Counted from the stretch's first letter, positions 47,496-60,470 are shown. The stretch: 64,000 nucleotides of DNA from Morella rubra (GCA_003952965.2 CM025854.1:5472812-5536811), one strand, 5' to 3'. A program made the numbers and translations. Notes: a model not told the origin generated them from the sequence alone.

Positions 47496-48807
47496 TGTTG
47501 GCTTTTAGTCACAATCAATGTTTTGATGATAACAATAAAAGTAATTGAGATGTGAAGCAAAGCGGATCCAAAATGAGCACGAAGCGATCAAATAACATCC
47601 CCTTCAATGGAAGTGCTCTTAAAGTGAAGACTCAAGATGCTAGGGTAATCTTTGTAACTCTAAGACTTCATCTTTAACAAGGATTTGAACCACACACTTG
47701 CATATTTCTTCAAAACTTGCATAAAATGTTTTACCTCTTGTTTTGAAGATTTAAAAATGTTTTTAAATGGCTTTAAAATATCCCAATCAAACTCTCAAAC
47801 CTTTATATACTTACGGAAGTTAGTCTTTAAATTTGGTATTTTAAGTTGGTTAAAATCGTATTTTAAAAAACCGGATCATGTGCTTAAGTTAAGGAAGGTC
47901 GACCGGCTCTGTAGCGGTCGACCGATCTTCGACCACTTGGTATAGTGGTCGTCCGATTTTTTTTGAAAAAGTTTAAAAAAGAGCCTTTTTGACTTCTGAC
48001 ATTATGACCGTTGTGTAACGTAAACCTGCAGCCGGTTATTAGCGGTCGATCGGTTCATCGAGAGTTTTTAACAGCTCGACTCCCAATGGCTATTAACGGC
48101 TATTTTTCTTATGAGGCCTATATAAAGCCATTCCTACGCCTTTTAAAAGTTGCTGAACAACTAAAATCATTTTACTAAGGCTAAGAGTGATCTAAAACCT
48201 TTCAATCCTTGTTCAAACATCATTCACAACATAATCAACACTTTCACATCCTTGTTGTTGTGTGAAGCTTAAGAGATAGAAATTTCTCATTGTAACATCT
48301 ACTCCATCAAGGGAGTTTTAGTGAGCATTTTGTTCATCCCCATACACTATTAAGAGAGTGATTCTCTTGTTTCCTTTTGGTGAGTTTGTTCATCAAAAGA
48401 AGGAGTTTAGAGAAGTTTGTTCTCAAACTCGTTCTTGAGGCTTGAAGAGGTGTTTCTCAAGCTCAAGTGTAAGGAAGGCTCTCCCTTGGTTGAAGGGAGA
48501 TAGCGGAAAACCTCAAGGCTTGGTAAAAAAGCTTGAGGAGTGGATGTAGGCGGGTTTGCAGAACCACCTAAAAATCTTGTGTTTGCTTCTCTTCCCTTAT
48601 CTCATTACATTGTACTATTAGTCTCTTGTTCTAAGTTTTATTTCTCTATTTAAGTTGCAATATATATTCTTGTGTTCAATTTTTTATTGCAATCGTTTCT
48701 TTTTGTGAGACTTGTAGCTAGCAAACACTTTCTAAAGGGTGAGTTTCGAAAAAGTTTTGAAACCCAATTTCACCCCCTCTTGGGTTGCCTTAATCCTAGG
48801 ATTTACA
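47496..48807 (+). mobile_element. Solo LTR of a SIRE-like Ty1/copia element
   Basis: Starts tgttggcttttagtcacaat and ends ccttaatcctaggatttaca. 1312 bp, with no coding inside and no primer-binding site after it. Flanks aaaac (47491-47495) and aatac (48808-48812) are a 5-bp target duplication with one mismatch. Solo LTRs form by recombination between the two LTRs of a full element. Related LTRs lie at 32800-34011, 57127-57771 and 63007-63659. Confidence 0.88.
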
Positions 48808-48812
48808 AATAC

Positions 48813-49579
48813 TACATGAAGTATTATGAGAATGTATTAGTCAAATTCTATTGAAATCATGTTTTGTTTCGTTGTTACTCATTTCAAGTGACAAAACTTC
48901 CAAATGAAGGATAGTTTTTTTATTTTTGTATTTTCAATTTTTCATTCTGTGGGAATCTTCTCTGCATCATTATAACTGCATCTAGACTGTTAATGTATCA
49001 ATTTTGCCAATGACATGGCTCAAGTTCAATCTTTTCTTGAGAGTTTGTTTTATTTCATTGAATTAGTTATTATAAAACCTATTAAGGCCTCTAGATTTGG
49101 TTTCTGAGTTCTTTGATTCTCCTATGGTGATCTGTGCCTTGTACAATGTAAAGGAAAATTCAATGGTATGTTCTTCAATTTATTAAGCAATAGAATGACT
49201 TCAAGCTTTTCTATGAAATGTGTCAGGGGATAAAATCTTTGTTTGCTACCTTGTTTGTCCTTTGTGTTTAGTACTAAAAACTGTTGTTCCATGCTTAGAG
49301 TGATGTACTATTTATTTTCAATATTTTTAATGTTTTTAGTTTTAATTTTTTATATTTTAACTCTAAGACATTTTTTGGCATTACGTAGTGAAAAGATTTT
49401 TTTGTCATTTTCCCTTAGGAGTTTGCCCCCCTTCAAATTCATTCATGGTTCCACCACTGCTCATGAAAATGACCATCCTGCATATCCCAATTGGAGGCTG
49501 CAAGCAGCTCCCTCCTTGTTACCAGCTAGGGTTGGGCACCACCGCACCAAGATCAACAGTATTTTTGATACGTGCACCC
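48813..49579. other. Spacer, nothing recognised
   Basis: AT-rich. The frame at 49243-49587 reads through T-rich DNA and then common repeat DNA, and has no family signature. Confidence 0.45.
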
Positions 49580-51045
49580 TTCTTTGACCATCTCGGAGGC
49601 CAAAAAACACCAAACACTTATACCGCTACTGACAAATCCAAAAACAATCAAGAATCCAAAATCAAACGTAGCAACCACCAAGGAGGACCAGCAGTGAGAC
49701 TTAATGGAGAGTTGACTCAATCTCACAAGGTTCGGCACTACAAAAAATTTCGTCTTTGGAGACAAAATACTTTGCCATTAAAATTCTATTAGCAAAGGTT
49801 TTGGGTGACAAAATCAACTTATCACCCGGTATGTCACGATAAGCCGGTCAACAAAGATTTTGAGTGATAGATACCAAGTTTCTTCACGCAAAAACGTCTG
49901 TGACTGTTTTCCATTTGCGTGACATATTTCACCTTAGTTCTTTTTATCCAATCGCATCACACGTGCAAATGTTATTTTCTAGGTGAGGACTTTGTGTTCA
50001 TCATTGACTATTCATGCTCACGCATTAAATAGTATGTTTGCACAGATAATCGTTTTCTGGCAAATCAAAAATCGATCACCGAAAATGTCGTTCGCACATT
50101 GGTAAGTTACACGTAGACGTTTATTAAATGCAGGCATGGGAACGGTAATAAACGCCCGTACGGTATTCACATATTACCGTAAGCATGACAATGGCTGTAG
50201 TTCGAACAGGTGTAGATTAAAAAGAGTTGAAGATCTCAACGGAATATTAATCGTTGAATCAATACAGCCTAAATGTACTGTCTCATTCGGATTCACGCGC
50301 ACAGTTCTTGAGAAAGAATTTTCGAGAGAGAGTTTAGAGAGAAGAACTCTTAATGTAAATGTCATCCTCTCTCTCAAATGAAAATTTTGATCTAATTAGA
50401 ATGGCTCGTTCAGAGCTTCAAATGTGCTTGTGCGTGGGATCCTTAGGAACCTCAAATCTCAACTGAAGGATTTATCATGAAAAACATTTTCCATTTACTC
50501 TCTATATTATGTATTTCGAACTTATGGGCTTCCACAAATTGTAATCATGTCCATTAACATATAATACAATTGACCCCCGAGATAATGAGATTATTTTGCT
50601 AACAATTCTAAGCTATATTTATCCTTCACCATATTATATTAAGTCCCTAGCTCGTATAAATTCTTAAGTCTATCAGTCTGTACCAGTTTGATCCCAAAAA
50701 GTTTCAAAAAAATTTTTTCAAATAAATATATATTTACTTATATATATAAGTAAATAAAAATGATGAAAACATTTTCACAAAATCTCACTGCTCAATGTTT
50801 TTATTTGAGTCCAACAATGATGGTTTTTTGAACAGGTCTAGATACGTTCACAAAGTATTTTATTTATATTCATATTTGAGAATTTATTTAATTATGCATT
50901 TAAAAATAAATTACACATCATACTCAAAATATTTTATTATTTATAAGATACATAACTAACAACTGTCTACTAATATTGTGTCATGATAATAATAATAAAT
51001 AAATACTAATAGAAATCAATTCTAAAATAGACAACATACCCAAAA
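49580..51045. repeat. Direct repeat, copy 1, spanning a CACTA end
   Basis: Matches 54640-55470: cggaggc.aa.aaacac, gtagcaaccac.aaggagga, ggttttg.gtgacaaaatcaa, then tgagaatttattt.attatg and catactcaaaatattttatt. About 0.6 kb in the middle (50380-50830) is missing from the second copy. It includes about 155 bases outside the CACTA terminus. Confidence 0.8.
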
Positions 51046-52211
51046 TTTTGGGTGACAAATTTTGCGCACTAGAAGAAAATTATCTTGAGTGACAAATTTT
51101 TGGGTGTCAAACCAAATATTGTCACCTAAAAATCACCTTCCCTTACAAAACTTGCACTACGTTACCAAAATATTCCCGTAAGGCCATTTCCATTCGAACA
51201 AATCTAAAAACCGTTCGGACACTTTTCTGGGTGACGTACTACCAATCGTTACAAATCTATGACGATTATTTCGTCACAAACGTTTGAATACCGTCCATAC
51301 CGTTTAAACAACGTCCAAACAAGCTTTAGGTAACGATTCTAATCGTCACCAATTAGTCATGCATTCATAATCATCAGGCAACCTTCAATAACATCCTAGC
51401 ACAGGTGTGGTTAGCACCAAGTCATAATTTAAATACATTTTGGAAATGATTTATGAAGATTATATGTTCATATTATGTCTTTTTGGAAAGAAATATGAGT
51501 TTAGTTTTCAACGCATAAAACGGTGTACGATTTGGAGTTTTCTAGACGAAGTTATGATAAAATTACTCCAAGCTGGTCAAACTGGCAGCTAGTTACGAGC
51601 TCTAGCGTATTTTGGACGATTTTCCTATTTTTAGCTAGCTCTTTTGGATTTTCAATGTCTTTTCATTTTCGTAAGAGTCTTTTATGTTTCCTAAGTCTCA
51701 ATTAATATTTTTAAAGTTGTATTTCTCATTTACTCATGCTTGGGGATTTGTTTCAAGCTCTACTATTAAATGCATCTCCAACAATGGAAAAATACAGATT
51801 TTGTGTGTTTATACAACTTGATACTTACACTATTTTGAAGTATGATTTTTTCTACAAACTTTTATCATTCGGTGGGTTTTGATAGGTGGGGAGTTTGCTC
51901 TGTATCCCATGTTGGATTACATTGGGTGGTAATTTCAGTATCTCTTGTGTTCTACATGGGTGGTGAGCTTATTTATTTAAGTGTGTGAGTTAGAGTGTGA
52001 TTCTCACCCTTCCCACAATCATCCCAAGCGATCCAAACGCTTTTTCGACCCACCCACAAATATCTCAAGGTTCTCATTAATATCCTAAGATGTCTATTAT
52101 TCTTGGGCTATCACTTTACTCCCGAAGTTATCATTTTCTCCGAAGTATTCCAACAAGCCCGAAGCGCTCACTAGGTGTCCCGCACCTTTCCTCGGTCAAC
52201 ACCAGTATCAA

Positions 52212-53667
52212 CTGATATCAAAGCTATTGGTTTCATGGCAGGTCGCGATCGTCGTGGGCCAAATGTTGACTCTCCCCAACTCGTGAAAGATATCTCCATG
52301 AGGTTGTACTTGCAAATCTAAGGAGACAATTACGGCAACTTCAACAATGTCATGAATGTTATAAGCCTGATTATCAAAATGATTATCTTCATGATTCAGA
52401 GGGTGAATCTTCTCCTCACGAGAATGAAAATAATTTCTATCATGATCAAAGTGAACTATCATTGGAGGAACATGTTCATCATCATCGTTGTCATATTCGA
52501 AGAAACCATGAAGTCCAACGAAATCAATTTGATGTGAGGGTTGATATTCCCGAGTTCGAAGGAAGAATGCAGCCAAATAAGTTTCTTGATTAGTTACATT
52601 TGGTGGAGCGGATCTTTGATTATAAGGAGGTGCTGGAAGAACGAAAAGTGAAGCTTGTCACATTCAAGTTGAAGAAATATGCTTCTTTATGGTGGGAGAA
52701 TTTAAAGAAGCAATATGCTCGAGAAAGAAGAAGCCATATTGTTACATCGGAAAAGATGAGAAAGTTCTTAAGGGAAAAATTTTGCCAGATAATTACCGAC
52801 AAGATATTTTTCTTAATTCCATAATTTCAAGCAAAAAGATCTTTTGGTAGAAAAATATACAGTAGAGTTCAATCATCTCATGATGAAGTGTGATGTGGCG
52901 GAACCGAAAGAGTAAACTATTACTCACTATCTTGGTGGGCTACGATTAGAGATTGACAATATTGTCTAATTATAACCATATTAGACCTACAAAGATATTG
53001 TGATGCTAGCACTAAAGGTATAGAAGCAACAAAAAGAGGCACATTGAACTATGCCACAATTTAGAGAAAATAATGGTCATTCCAACTGAAGGAGCTCTTT
53101 AGTTCCTAAGGTTTCAACACCAAAATTTTCAGTGGAAAAGGCATCCCCTTAACTCCCGAAGAATGAAGGAGGACCTAGCTCAATTTGCCAAAATCTTAAT
53201 TCTCTTGTCCAAATGCTAAGGATTTGGTCATATTGCTTTTGATTGTCCAAACCGCAAACTGGTGAGTCTTATTAACGAAGGCGATGAAGAAGAACCAACA
53301 GAGAAAGATGTGGAAGAGAAAGAAGATGAAGAAGTTATTTATGCCAACATTGGAGAATTGCTTCATTCAAAGAAGTTTGAGTTCAGTCAATGAAGATTGT
53401 GATGAATGGCTACGGACAAACATCTTTCAAACAAGATGCACTTCTCATAGCAAAGTTTGTGATATTATCATTAATGGTGGAAGTTGTGCGAATATGGTGG
53501 AACCTCATCCTCAACCTTACAATCTTACGTGTTTTCAAAAAGGAAATGAGGTGAAGGTAAATAAACGCACTCTTGTTCAATTTTCTACTGGCAACAATTA
53601 TAAAAATGAAGTATTAGGTGATGTTGTGTCTATAAATGCTCTCCATTTGCTTCTTGGTAGACTATGG
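52212..53667 (+). pseudogene. Ty3/gypsy gag-protease remnant inside the CACTA complex
   Basis: A decayed primer-binding site (tgatatcaaagc, 52212-52223) is followed by degraded gag: VRVDIPEFEGRMQPNKFLD, then VKLVTFKLKKYASLWWENLK, the classic retrotransposon gag core. A zinc-knuckle remnant (KDFGHIAFDCPN-like) lies near 53213-53250. Then comes the protease region FQTRCTSHSKVCDIIINGGS with HLLLGRLWQYD. The catalytic DxGS has become NGGS. Several stops and frame changes. It ends abruptly at 53667, where the CACTA transposase fragment begins. No reverse transcriptase. Confidence 0.75.
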
Positions 53668-53790
53668 CAATATGATGAGCTACTTGTCAGGCAGACAGAA
53701 ATGGAGAGGACAATGCGAGGGCTCTAGGAGTATTTAAAGGTGTAGCGGAAGCAACAGAGGAGCAAGAACAGAGGTTGCAATGAATACAAA
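53668..53790 (+). pseudogene. CACTA transposase (ORF2) C-terminal fragment
   Basis: The stretch from caatatgatgagctacttgt through gaaatggagaggacaatgcg and tagcggaagcaacagaggag is the counterpart of the minus-strand segment near 55545-55665 (aatatgatgagttagctttc, aaaatggagaggacaatctg). Such coiled, charged tails end plant En/Spm transposases. It is joined directly to the gypsy remnant. Confidence 0.6.
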
Positions 53791-54639
53791 AAAAATGCAT
53801 TAGCAGATGATGGAGCACATAATGTAACTCATCGCACATTTGACACCTAAACAAATTTGGATAGATTATCTATTTCAGACTAACTAATTTTGATTATGTA
53901 TTTATTTACTTATCACAATTCAATATTTGAAGACATTTTGTTATTATTATAACAATTAAAGAAAATGCTTTAAGTGACATCTGCAAATTCTATTTAAAAT
54001 TTAGAATTAAATAAATTCACATATATTAATATATATGCAATACTGTCCGAACAAACTAAAAAATGTTTGCACAGTAGTATTGATTGAAAACATGCACACG
54101 CATACACAACTGTGTGCACGACTATATGTGAAAAACCATGTGTAGGGTTTTCTTTCTTTCACATGGTTCAATTTTAAATCAATTTTGCACGGAAGATAAT
54201 ATCGTGCAAACAGAAGTTGGTTCATCAAAAAATTTCTCGTTTCCACAGTGCAATTTATTGAGCATCCGCACGGAGTATATGGTAATTCTCACGATATATT
54301 CGGTGATAGAATTTTAATTTGTCAAAAAATGAAAATACATTCGAACGTGTTTTCACATAGTGCGCACATATATTCGATGACGAAAAACAAGTTCGTCACC
54401 TTGCACAAAACATTTGCATGCTTCATGCAAACGGACAGAAACTAGTGAGTCGTGACAAAATTGAAGTTCATCCAGGAAGCAGAAAGCCACAGACATGTAA
54501 AATTTTTGCTAACGGGCTTATCGTGACAAACTGAGCAATAACTCAATTTTGTTTCCCAAAACCTTTGGTGAAAAAATTACCTTTAGGTGACAAATTTTTT
54601 TGACACTGAAAATGAATTTTCTTTAGTGGTTAGTACGTG

Positions 54640-55470
54640 CAACCACTTTGATCATGTCGGAGGCTAAGAAACATCTAATACTTATACCACTATCGACAAG
54701 TCCCAAAAAGAGTCAAGAGTCCTCAATCAGATGTAGCAACCACGAAGGAAGACCAGCAGTGAGGCTTAATGGCGAGTCAAGAGAGTTACTTAATCTCACG
54801 AGGTTGGGCACTGCAAGAAAGTTCATCTTTGGTTACAAAAAAATTTCCACCAAAAGTTATAATTTGTTAGCAAAGGTTTTGAGTGACACAATCAACTTAT
54901 CACCCGAAATGTCACAATAATCCGGTCAGCAAAGATTTTGAGTGACAGATAACCACTTTCGTCACACAAGAACGTTCGTGAATGTTTTCTGTTTGCGTGA
55001 CATATTTCACCTTAGTTCTTTCTGTCCATTCACATCACGTGTGCGAATGTTATCTTCTAGTTGGCAAAGTTCGTCAATGAATATTCGTGCGCACGCATTA
55101 AATAGTATGTTTGCACAAATAAACATTTTTTAACATATCAAAAATCTGTCACTGAAGATGTCGTTTGCATGTTGTTAGGTTACGTGTAGACGTTTATTAA
55201 ATACAGGTGTGGGAATGGTAACAAATGTGCAAATGGTATTCTCATATTGTCGTGTGAATGGGACTAGATACGTTCACACAGTATTTTATTTATATTAATA
55301 TTTGAGAATTTATTTGATTATGCATTTAAAAATAAATTATACATCATACTCAAAATATTTTATTAATTATAAGATACATAATTGACAATTGTCTACTAAT
55401 ATTGCATCATCATAATAATAAATAAAAACATATTAATCGAAATCAATTTGAAATAGACAATATACCCAAA
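54640..55470. repeat. Direct repeat, copy 2, spanning a CACTA-like end
   Basis: Second copy of 49580-51045. The CACTA-like end here is cactgcaagaaagttcatct at 54808. Confidence 0.8.
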
Positions 55471-55479
55471 TCTTCGTCG

Positions 55480-56550
55480 GGGCGTGGAATGTCCTGTTAG
55501 TTGTCTTATGTGTTCTATCATCTGTTCATGCATTTTTTTTCCTTCGTTGTAGCCTCTGTTTCTTCTCCCATAATTGTTTTTGCTGCTACTTCTCCATATG
55601 CTCTTGCTGCTCTCAGATTGTCCTCTCCATTTTTGCTTGCTTGAAAGCTAACTCATCATATTCCTTCTGTCTAGCCCTCATCTCCTCTTCTCTAATCTAG
55701 CCTCCTCCAATCTCCAAGTCAAATTAACAGACGACTCAGAAGACGATGATCCAACTGGTCGTACTAAATGAACTAAACCACACATGTAACCTGGTTTGTC
55801 CGCAATACCTCGGTGAAAATCTACACTTTCGTGTATGCCCTTCCCTCGGACTCGTGCTCTAGCTTTAGCGCCTCCATCTTTTCCTACAAGTTAAGAAGAA
55901 CAAAGTTAATATAAGCAACATTAAATTTACAAATGCATAATATAACTTTATAACTTTACAAAATTGTCTTGTGCATTATCTGATGTCTGCGCATTATCCT
56001 TATTGCTATGCTTTTTTTGTACAACAACGCAGTATTAGTTTAATCAGTTTCTAAATTTTTCTGCATATTAAAAGAAAATTCCAATATGCATATTAAAATA
56101 GCTAAGAAATATATTTAAGTAATAACGCTTTATCTCTAAAAAAAAGATAGATTTTTGACTTACTTTTAGCACTCTTGTGTGTTAGAAGGACCTCACCCCT
56201 AAAGTCTGCACAATTTTCAGCTTAGCTGTATTTTTTCGATTGATTTACACTCCTCTTTTGCATTGTATATTTAGAGTTGTTGCAACAATGAAAATGTAGA
56301 AGGAAACGTAAATGGTGGAATAAATTTTTTTAGCCTCAAATCTGTTACTGAAAATAACTCGCAAATGGGAGTCCATTCTTCTTTGTTCGTGTTCAAATAC
56401 GAGTGTTCAAACTCATCTTCCTTGGTAGCGAACATCACGTAGTGCTGGTTCTATTCTTATGCATCCTATAAGTTGTCTTCGTCATAGATATCACAGTCGT
56501 TCAATCCTCGAGTTGATTGTAATATAGGTGAAAGTCATCCTCAAATATAT
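55480..56550 (-). pseudogene. CACTA (En/Spm, Ptta-type) transposase remnant
   Basis: Read leftward: near 56490-56330, CDIYDEDNL, HYVMFATKEDEFEHSYL and EEWTPICE; near 55880-55700, KDGGAKARARVRGKGIHESV followed by DFHRGIADKPGYMCGLVHLV and SSSSESSVNLTWRLEEA; then a charged coiled tail rich in Arg, Lys, Ser and Gln to 55480. Two AT-rich intron-like stretches separate the parts. The pattern fits the C-terminal half of plant En/Spm transposases. Stops interrupt it, so no active enzyme. It lies inside the end at 54808, pointing to it, as expected for a minus-strand element. Confidence 0.6.
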
Positions 56551-56785
56551 TGTTAATAAAAATTAAAGTTAATAACAAAAGAAAAATTATTCATGTACCA
56601 AAATACATCAACCAAAAAAGATAAATTGTTCGGATAAATTTGGTGCATCCTTGTACTAGTGAGCCCAGCCCAGGGAAAACACTAGGGAGATGTAAGATTA
56701 CTGTAAAGGATCGGGCCCATGCAGGAAAAAAGATGTATCCAAAAGTCAAGAAAGATAGTTAGGCCCAAAAGGTTCTAAAGTCATT
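56551..56785. other. Junction between the CACTA remnant and the palindrome
   Basis: No gene. The left arm of the palindrome may begin within this stretch; this cannot be decided because the right arm runs off the window. Confidence 0.4.
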
Positions 56786-57126
56786 TAAAGCCCAACAAGT
56801 GTATGAGGTTGTGAAGTCGATAGGGGCAAAGAAAAGCCAAGTGGAGTATCTTTCCTTTAAGACTCCATTTCCAAAAAAGCACAACAAAGGTGAGCACCAA
56901 CTCCAGTTTCCTTTAGACTCATTGTTGGCTGAGGTTTTTTGTTAAGTGGTAAGAATGAGAACTCAGGAGGTTGAACGTATGCTACCTGGTGGAAGTCCAA
57001 AGACAAGAGGCTGCAAATAGCTCCGAAGGAAGGTTGTCAAGAAATTTTGTCTCAAGAAATCCAAAAGGCTGAGGAGGCAGGCCAGTCCATGCCCCCACCC
57101 TCGCCGTGAGGATTATATTTTGGAAT

Positions 57127-57771
57127 TGTAATCCCTAAGATTAAGACAATCCAAGAGGGGATGAATATTGTTCAAAAAAATTTCAAAACTAACCATCAAC
57201 GATACGTTTGCTAGCTCCAAGTTCTACAAAGAGTATCAATTGCAATAAAAGATTAATCATACTTAATGGATTTACAATTCCAAAGATACAATTTATATTT
57301 AATCAAGAAACTAATAGCACAAAGTAAAGAAACAAGAAAGAGAAGCAAATGCACGATTTTTAGGTGGTTCGGCAAAAACGCATACGTCCACCCCAACCTC
57401 CTTTATCGAGAAGCACCTCTTCAATCAAGGATAAGGTTTTACACTAGAACTTGAGAAGCACCTCTTCAAGCCTTAAAAACGAGTTTGAAAACAACTCTCT
57501 TCAAACTCCTTTCGATGAACAACCCTCATTGAAAGGAAACAAGAGAATCACTCTCTTAAAGATGTAGATAAATGAATGAAATTTCTCAAATAGACTCCCT
57601 TGATGGAGTGGATATTATAATGAAAAATTCTATCATTTAGGCTTCATACAATAACAAGAATGTGAAAATATTGATTATGTATGAATGATGGGAGAAATAA
57701 GATTTAAAAGGTTTTTTCTCACTTTTGGGCTTAGTTTATGGTCAATGAAAAAATAGAGAGGCGTCGTCTTA
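57127..57771 (-). mobile_element. SIRE-like LTR 3' part, left arm
   Basis: Read leftward it ends ggattgtcttaatcttaggg and attaca at 57127, and contains tggacgtatgcgtttttgcc and gaaccacctaaaaatcgtgc, the landmarks of the LTRs at 32800 and 47496. Only about half the LTR length is present; the rest is cut by the sequence starting at 57772. Confidence 0.78.
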
Positions 57772-60310
57772 TGTGATACCCCTTCCCTAAATTTCCCTAT
57801 TTCTTAATTTCCTTAATTTCCTTGAATTCTCGTATTTAGCCAATTAAATTATGATCGTGATTGTCTCTATTTTATCGGTTTCTATGCGTTTAAAATTCTT
57901 CCATTCTCTTGTTAATATCTTAGTATTCCTATTGCTTGATTTAAACACGTGATATTTTTCCTAAGTATACTTCTTTAGCTCATATTTAACATTTTCTAAG
58001 TATTAGATTTGATTTCTTGACACATGATTTATTTCGGTTCTAATTGCCATTATGGATTTCGGTATGCTTTCCCTTTTCATTCTCTTGTTTACATCTAAAT
58101 TTTTACCTAGTGTCAATCTTGATTATTCTATCACTAATCTCGGTTAATTACTTGACTAATTACCTATTTCTTTTCTCTAACATATGCATTGATTAACTTT
58201 ACAACTTAGCTAATCATTTTGCTAACCTAAGTCTACTTTGATGTCATGTGGGTCCCACTCTCTCTCTCTCCTCCCTAGGTCACACGGCACACACAAGGAA
58301 ATCTTTGTTTTGTCTTGTTTTCTTTGTCCTTTTCCCTTGTCCCATGTTCTTGGCCTTAATGCATGAATAGTAAGATTCAAAAATGGACCAACCGGCCATG
58401 CTTGCTTGTAATCACATTTGATTTGATTTTGAAGTGATTTTAGCTTGTGTAAGTATCCTTAATCATCACCTAGGGAAGAGGGAGTGTGCCATTTGGCTCC
58501 TCCAGCCCTTGTGCCGCCCAAGCCACCCAATCAAGGGCTTGCTTGGCAGCCACCCCTTGACCAAATGATGGCAAGGTTGGCTATAAAAGCCAACCCTTGC
58601 CATGCATTTCTCACACCAACAGCCGGCCATTTGAGTTGAGTGAGGAGTGCTGAGAGCATTCGGCCAAGAGGAGAGAAAGAAAGAAAAGAGAGAGAGAGAA
58701 GAAGAAGAAGAGAAGGAAGGTGGAAAAACTTCCATGCCAAGGTAAGTTGGCAAAGGGGTTTCGGCCAAGGCCTTGAACCCCCTTGCACCACCTCTTTCCT
58801 ACTTCCTCATCATCATTTCCACTTCTTCTTAGCCCCTAGTTCAGTGTCATTAACCAATAGATCTTGTGTTAATAGGAGAACATCAAGAGCTACCCGAGAT
58901 CACCAAGGTAAGGGTTTAGGTTCTTGTGTTTTGTTGAGGATGGATAACATGTTCTCTTGTATTGATTGATCATATATATTTGTGTGCATAGAACTGTGAT
59001 TCAATGATGAACATGTTAGGGTTATGTTGGATTCAAAGTTTTGCAAAAAGAAAGTTCATAGGTGCTATGAAGTATATACTAGTCTAGACATCTTGCATGT
59101 TAAGGCTTAATGAATATTTCTTATAACATGTGTATGAGATTGCTTGCTGAGTTGGTTTGATTTTCAAAAGAGCTCTGGACATGCTTTATGATGCTATGGC
59201 AGTGGTGATAAGCCTAAACTTGAAGCCTTATAGACCACGGGTTGGTCAAGAAAAATGGCTTATGGTGTTGCATGTTGCACTACATGATTTTATGATTCAA
59301 TGTCATGCATATGTGATATGAAATGTGGAGCAATAATGAGAATGATGATGGCCAAGAAGCTTTAAAGTATCCCTGATCAAGAGAAGGCCAAATGGGGCCA
59401 AAGAAAGGAGCCATGGGCTCAAGGAAGAGGTTATGAAGTTGAAAGCATGAAAAAGATGCATTATGCATGTTCCTTGATTATATTGCAAATGATCTTTGTT
59501 TGCCTTTAAGTTTCTTGAAGAATCCATATGTTATGTGCTCTATGATTTCCTTTATGTTGATAGATTAAAATTATTTTTAGCCTAAAGTTTCAAAAAGCAT
59601 AGATTAATCAAAAGCATGAACACCTATCTAGGGCATTTAGGCAAACATAGGTGCTGCCCAAATCGACCCTAAGCTACAGGTTTTATTTTTGCATGAAACT
59701 TTCCAGATAGCATCCTTATCTAATATTAGGATCCCTGTAAAAATTTCAGCCCAAAATGAGGAAGGAAAAAAAATGCCCCTGGAGGTCTCTGAGGGCAGAT
59801 TCGACATTTTGCCTAATTCGTTAGGGAAAAAGGGTCCAAAATGAGAAAATGATTACATGGTTGGATAGAGCACGAAAAATTGATGGGGGAGCCCAAATTT
59901 TAGTTCAAACCAAGTTGAAATAAGGGCCCAAATCACAAGGCCCGTTTAGGAGCCTAAATGGACTTTAGGCCCAATAACCCTAAAATAGCATCAAGCCAAT
60001 AATACTTTGGGAATAGGCCCAGCAGGTCTAAGGAGGCCCAATAGGCCTTCAATGGGGTTTAATGTCTTAGATCTTACTAGTTATTATCATGGTTGTTTCA
60101 ATTGTCAATGATTATTCTTTAAACCTGTTATGCTTCTTTCAAGTTTATTGCAAATTGTGTGCATTGTTGGGTGATATGATACATGTATACTTTAATGCTT
60201 GGACATGAGATTGCATTCATAAGAGGAAAAACAAATGTGAGGAACCCCTAAGCCTGCGAGGTGATTCCCCGAATGGTAGTGACGGTACCTTGACTTAGGA
60301 GACGCAGTCC
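57772..60310 (+). mobile_element. Long LTR-like sequence, left arm
   Basis: Starts tgtgataccccttccctaaa, an opening typical of plant Ty3/gypsy (chromovirus) LTRs. At 58580 it has a TATA box inside ttggctataaaagccaa, followed by a CT/AG-rich leader (58660-58725). No gag or polymerase follows before the palindrome axis, and the LTR end was not identified. The class is inference. Confidence 0.5.
58575..58592 (+). promoter_or_regulatory. TATA box of the left-arm LTR-like sequence
   Basis: ctataaaag embedded in a small perfect inverted repeat (ttggct/agccaa). The expected transcription start would be about 30 bases on, just before the AG-rich leader. It points toward the palindrome axis. Confidence 0.5.
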
Positions 60311-60470
60311 CCACAGCAGAGTGGTGCTTCCTTTATGAACGTAAGGTTATAAGTCCTGTCTTGAGCAGGGACATCTCTCTTTCTCCCTCCCTGTGTTTAG
60401 AGAAGCCGCTCACACCAGACCCTAACATCACGCCTTAGCGTCAAAAGGAGCCACCCCACTCCCTGCATGT
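60311..60470. other. Palindrome spacer (loop), about 160 bp
   Basis: Unique sequence between the arms, more GC-rich than the arms. It contains tcctgtcttgagcagggaca, a small local hairpin, but no coding sense. Confidence 0.85.

Larger units (their letters stand above)
49736..54628. mobile_element. CACTA (En/Spm-like) transposon complex
   Basis: Left end cactacaaaaaatttcgtct at 49736; right end, read inward, cactaaagaaaattcatttt from 54628. Inside both ends are related subterminal blocks (aaaggttttgggtgacaaaa near 49795; in reverse caaaggttttgggaaacaaa near 54560) and many gtgaca(a) motifs, as in CACTA elements. Another CACTA-like end (cactagaagaaaattatctt) lies at 51070, so the region may contain more than one element. 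No clear 3-bp target duplication. A Ty3/gypsy remnant and a piece of transposase are inside. Confidence 0.68.
56786..60310. repeat. Giant palindrome, left arm (about 3.5 kb)
   Basis: Reverse complement of 60471-64000, collinear throughout. Position 56786 pairs with 64000, 57127 with 63659, and 60310 with 60471 or so (coordinate sums near 120786). Sample checks: taaagcccaacaagtgtatg at 56786 against the last bases of the window; one mismatch in about 190 bases next to the LTR end; several mismatches near 58340 and 59770. The arms are therefore similar but not identical. Confidence 0.95.

Noticed and set aside
52208..52576. His/Asp-rich minus-strand frame
   Set aside because: Shadow of the gypsy gag remnant on the opposite strand.
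58466..58969. Overlapping frames in the left palindrome arm (and their mirrors at 62010-62324)
   Set aside because: They lie in the promoter-leader part of an LTR-like sequence, are low in complexity, and occur on both strands of both arms.
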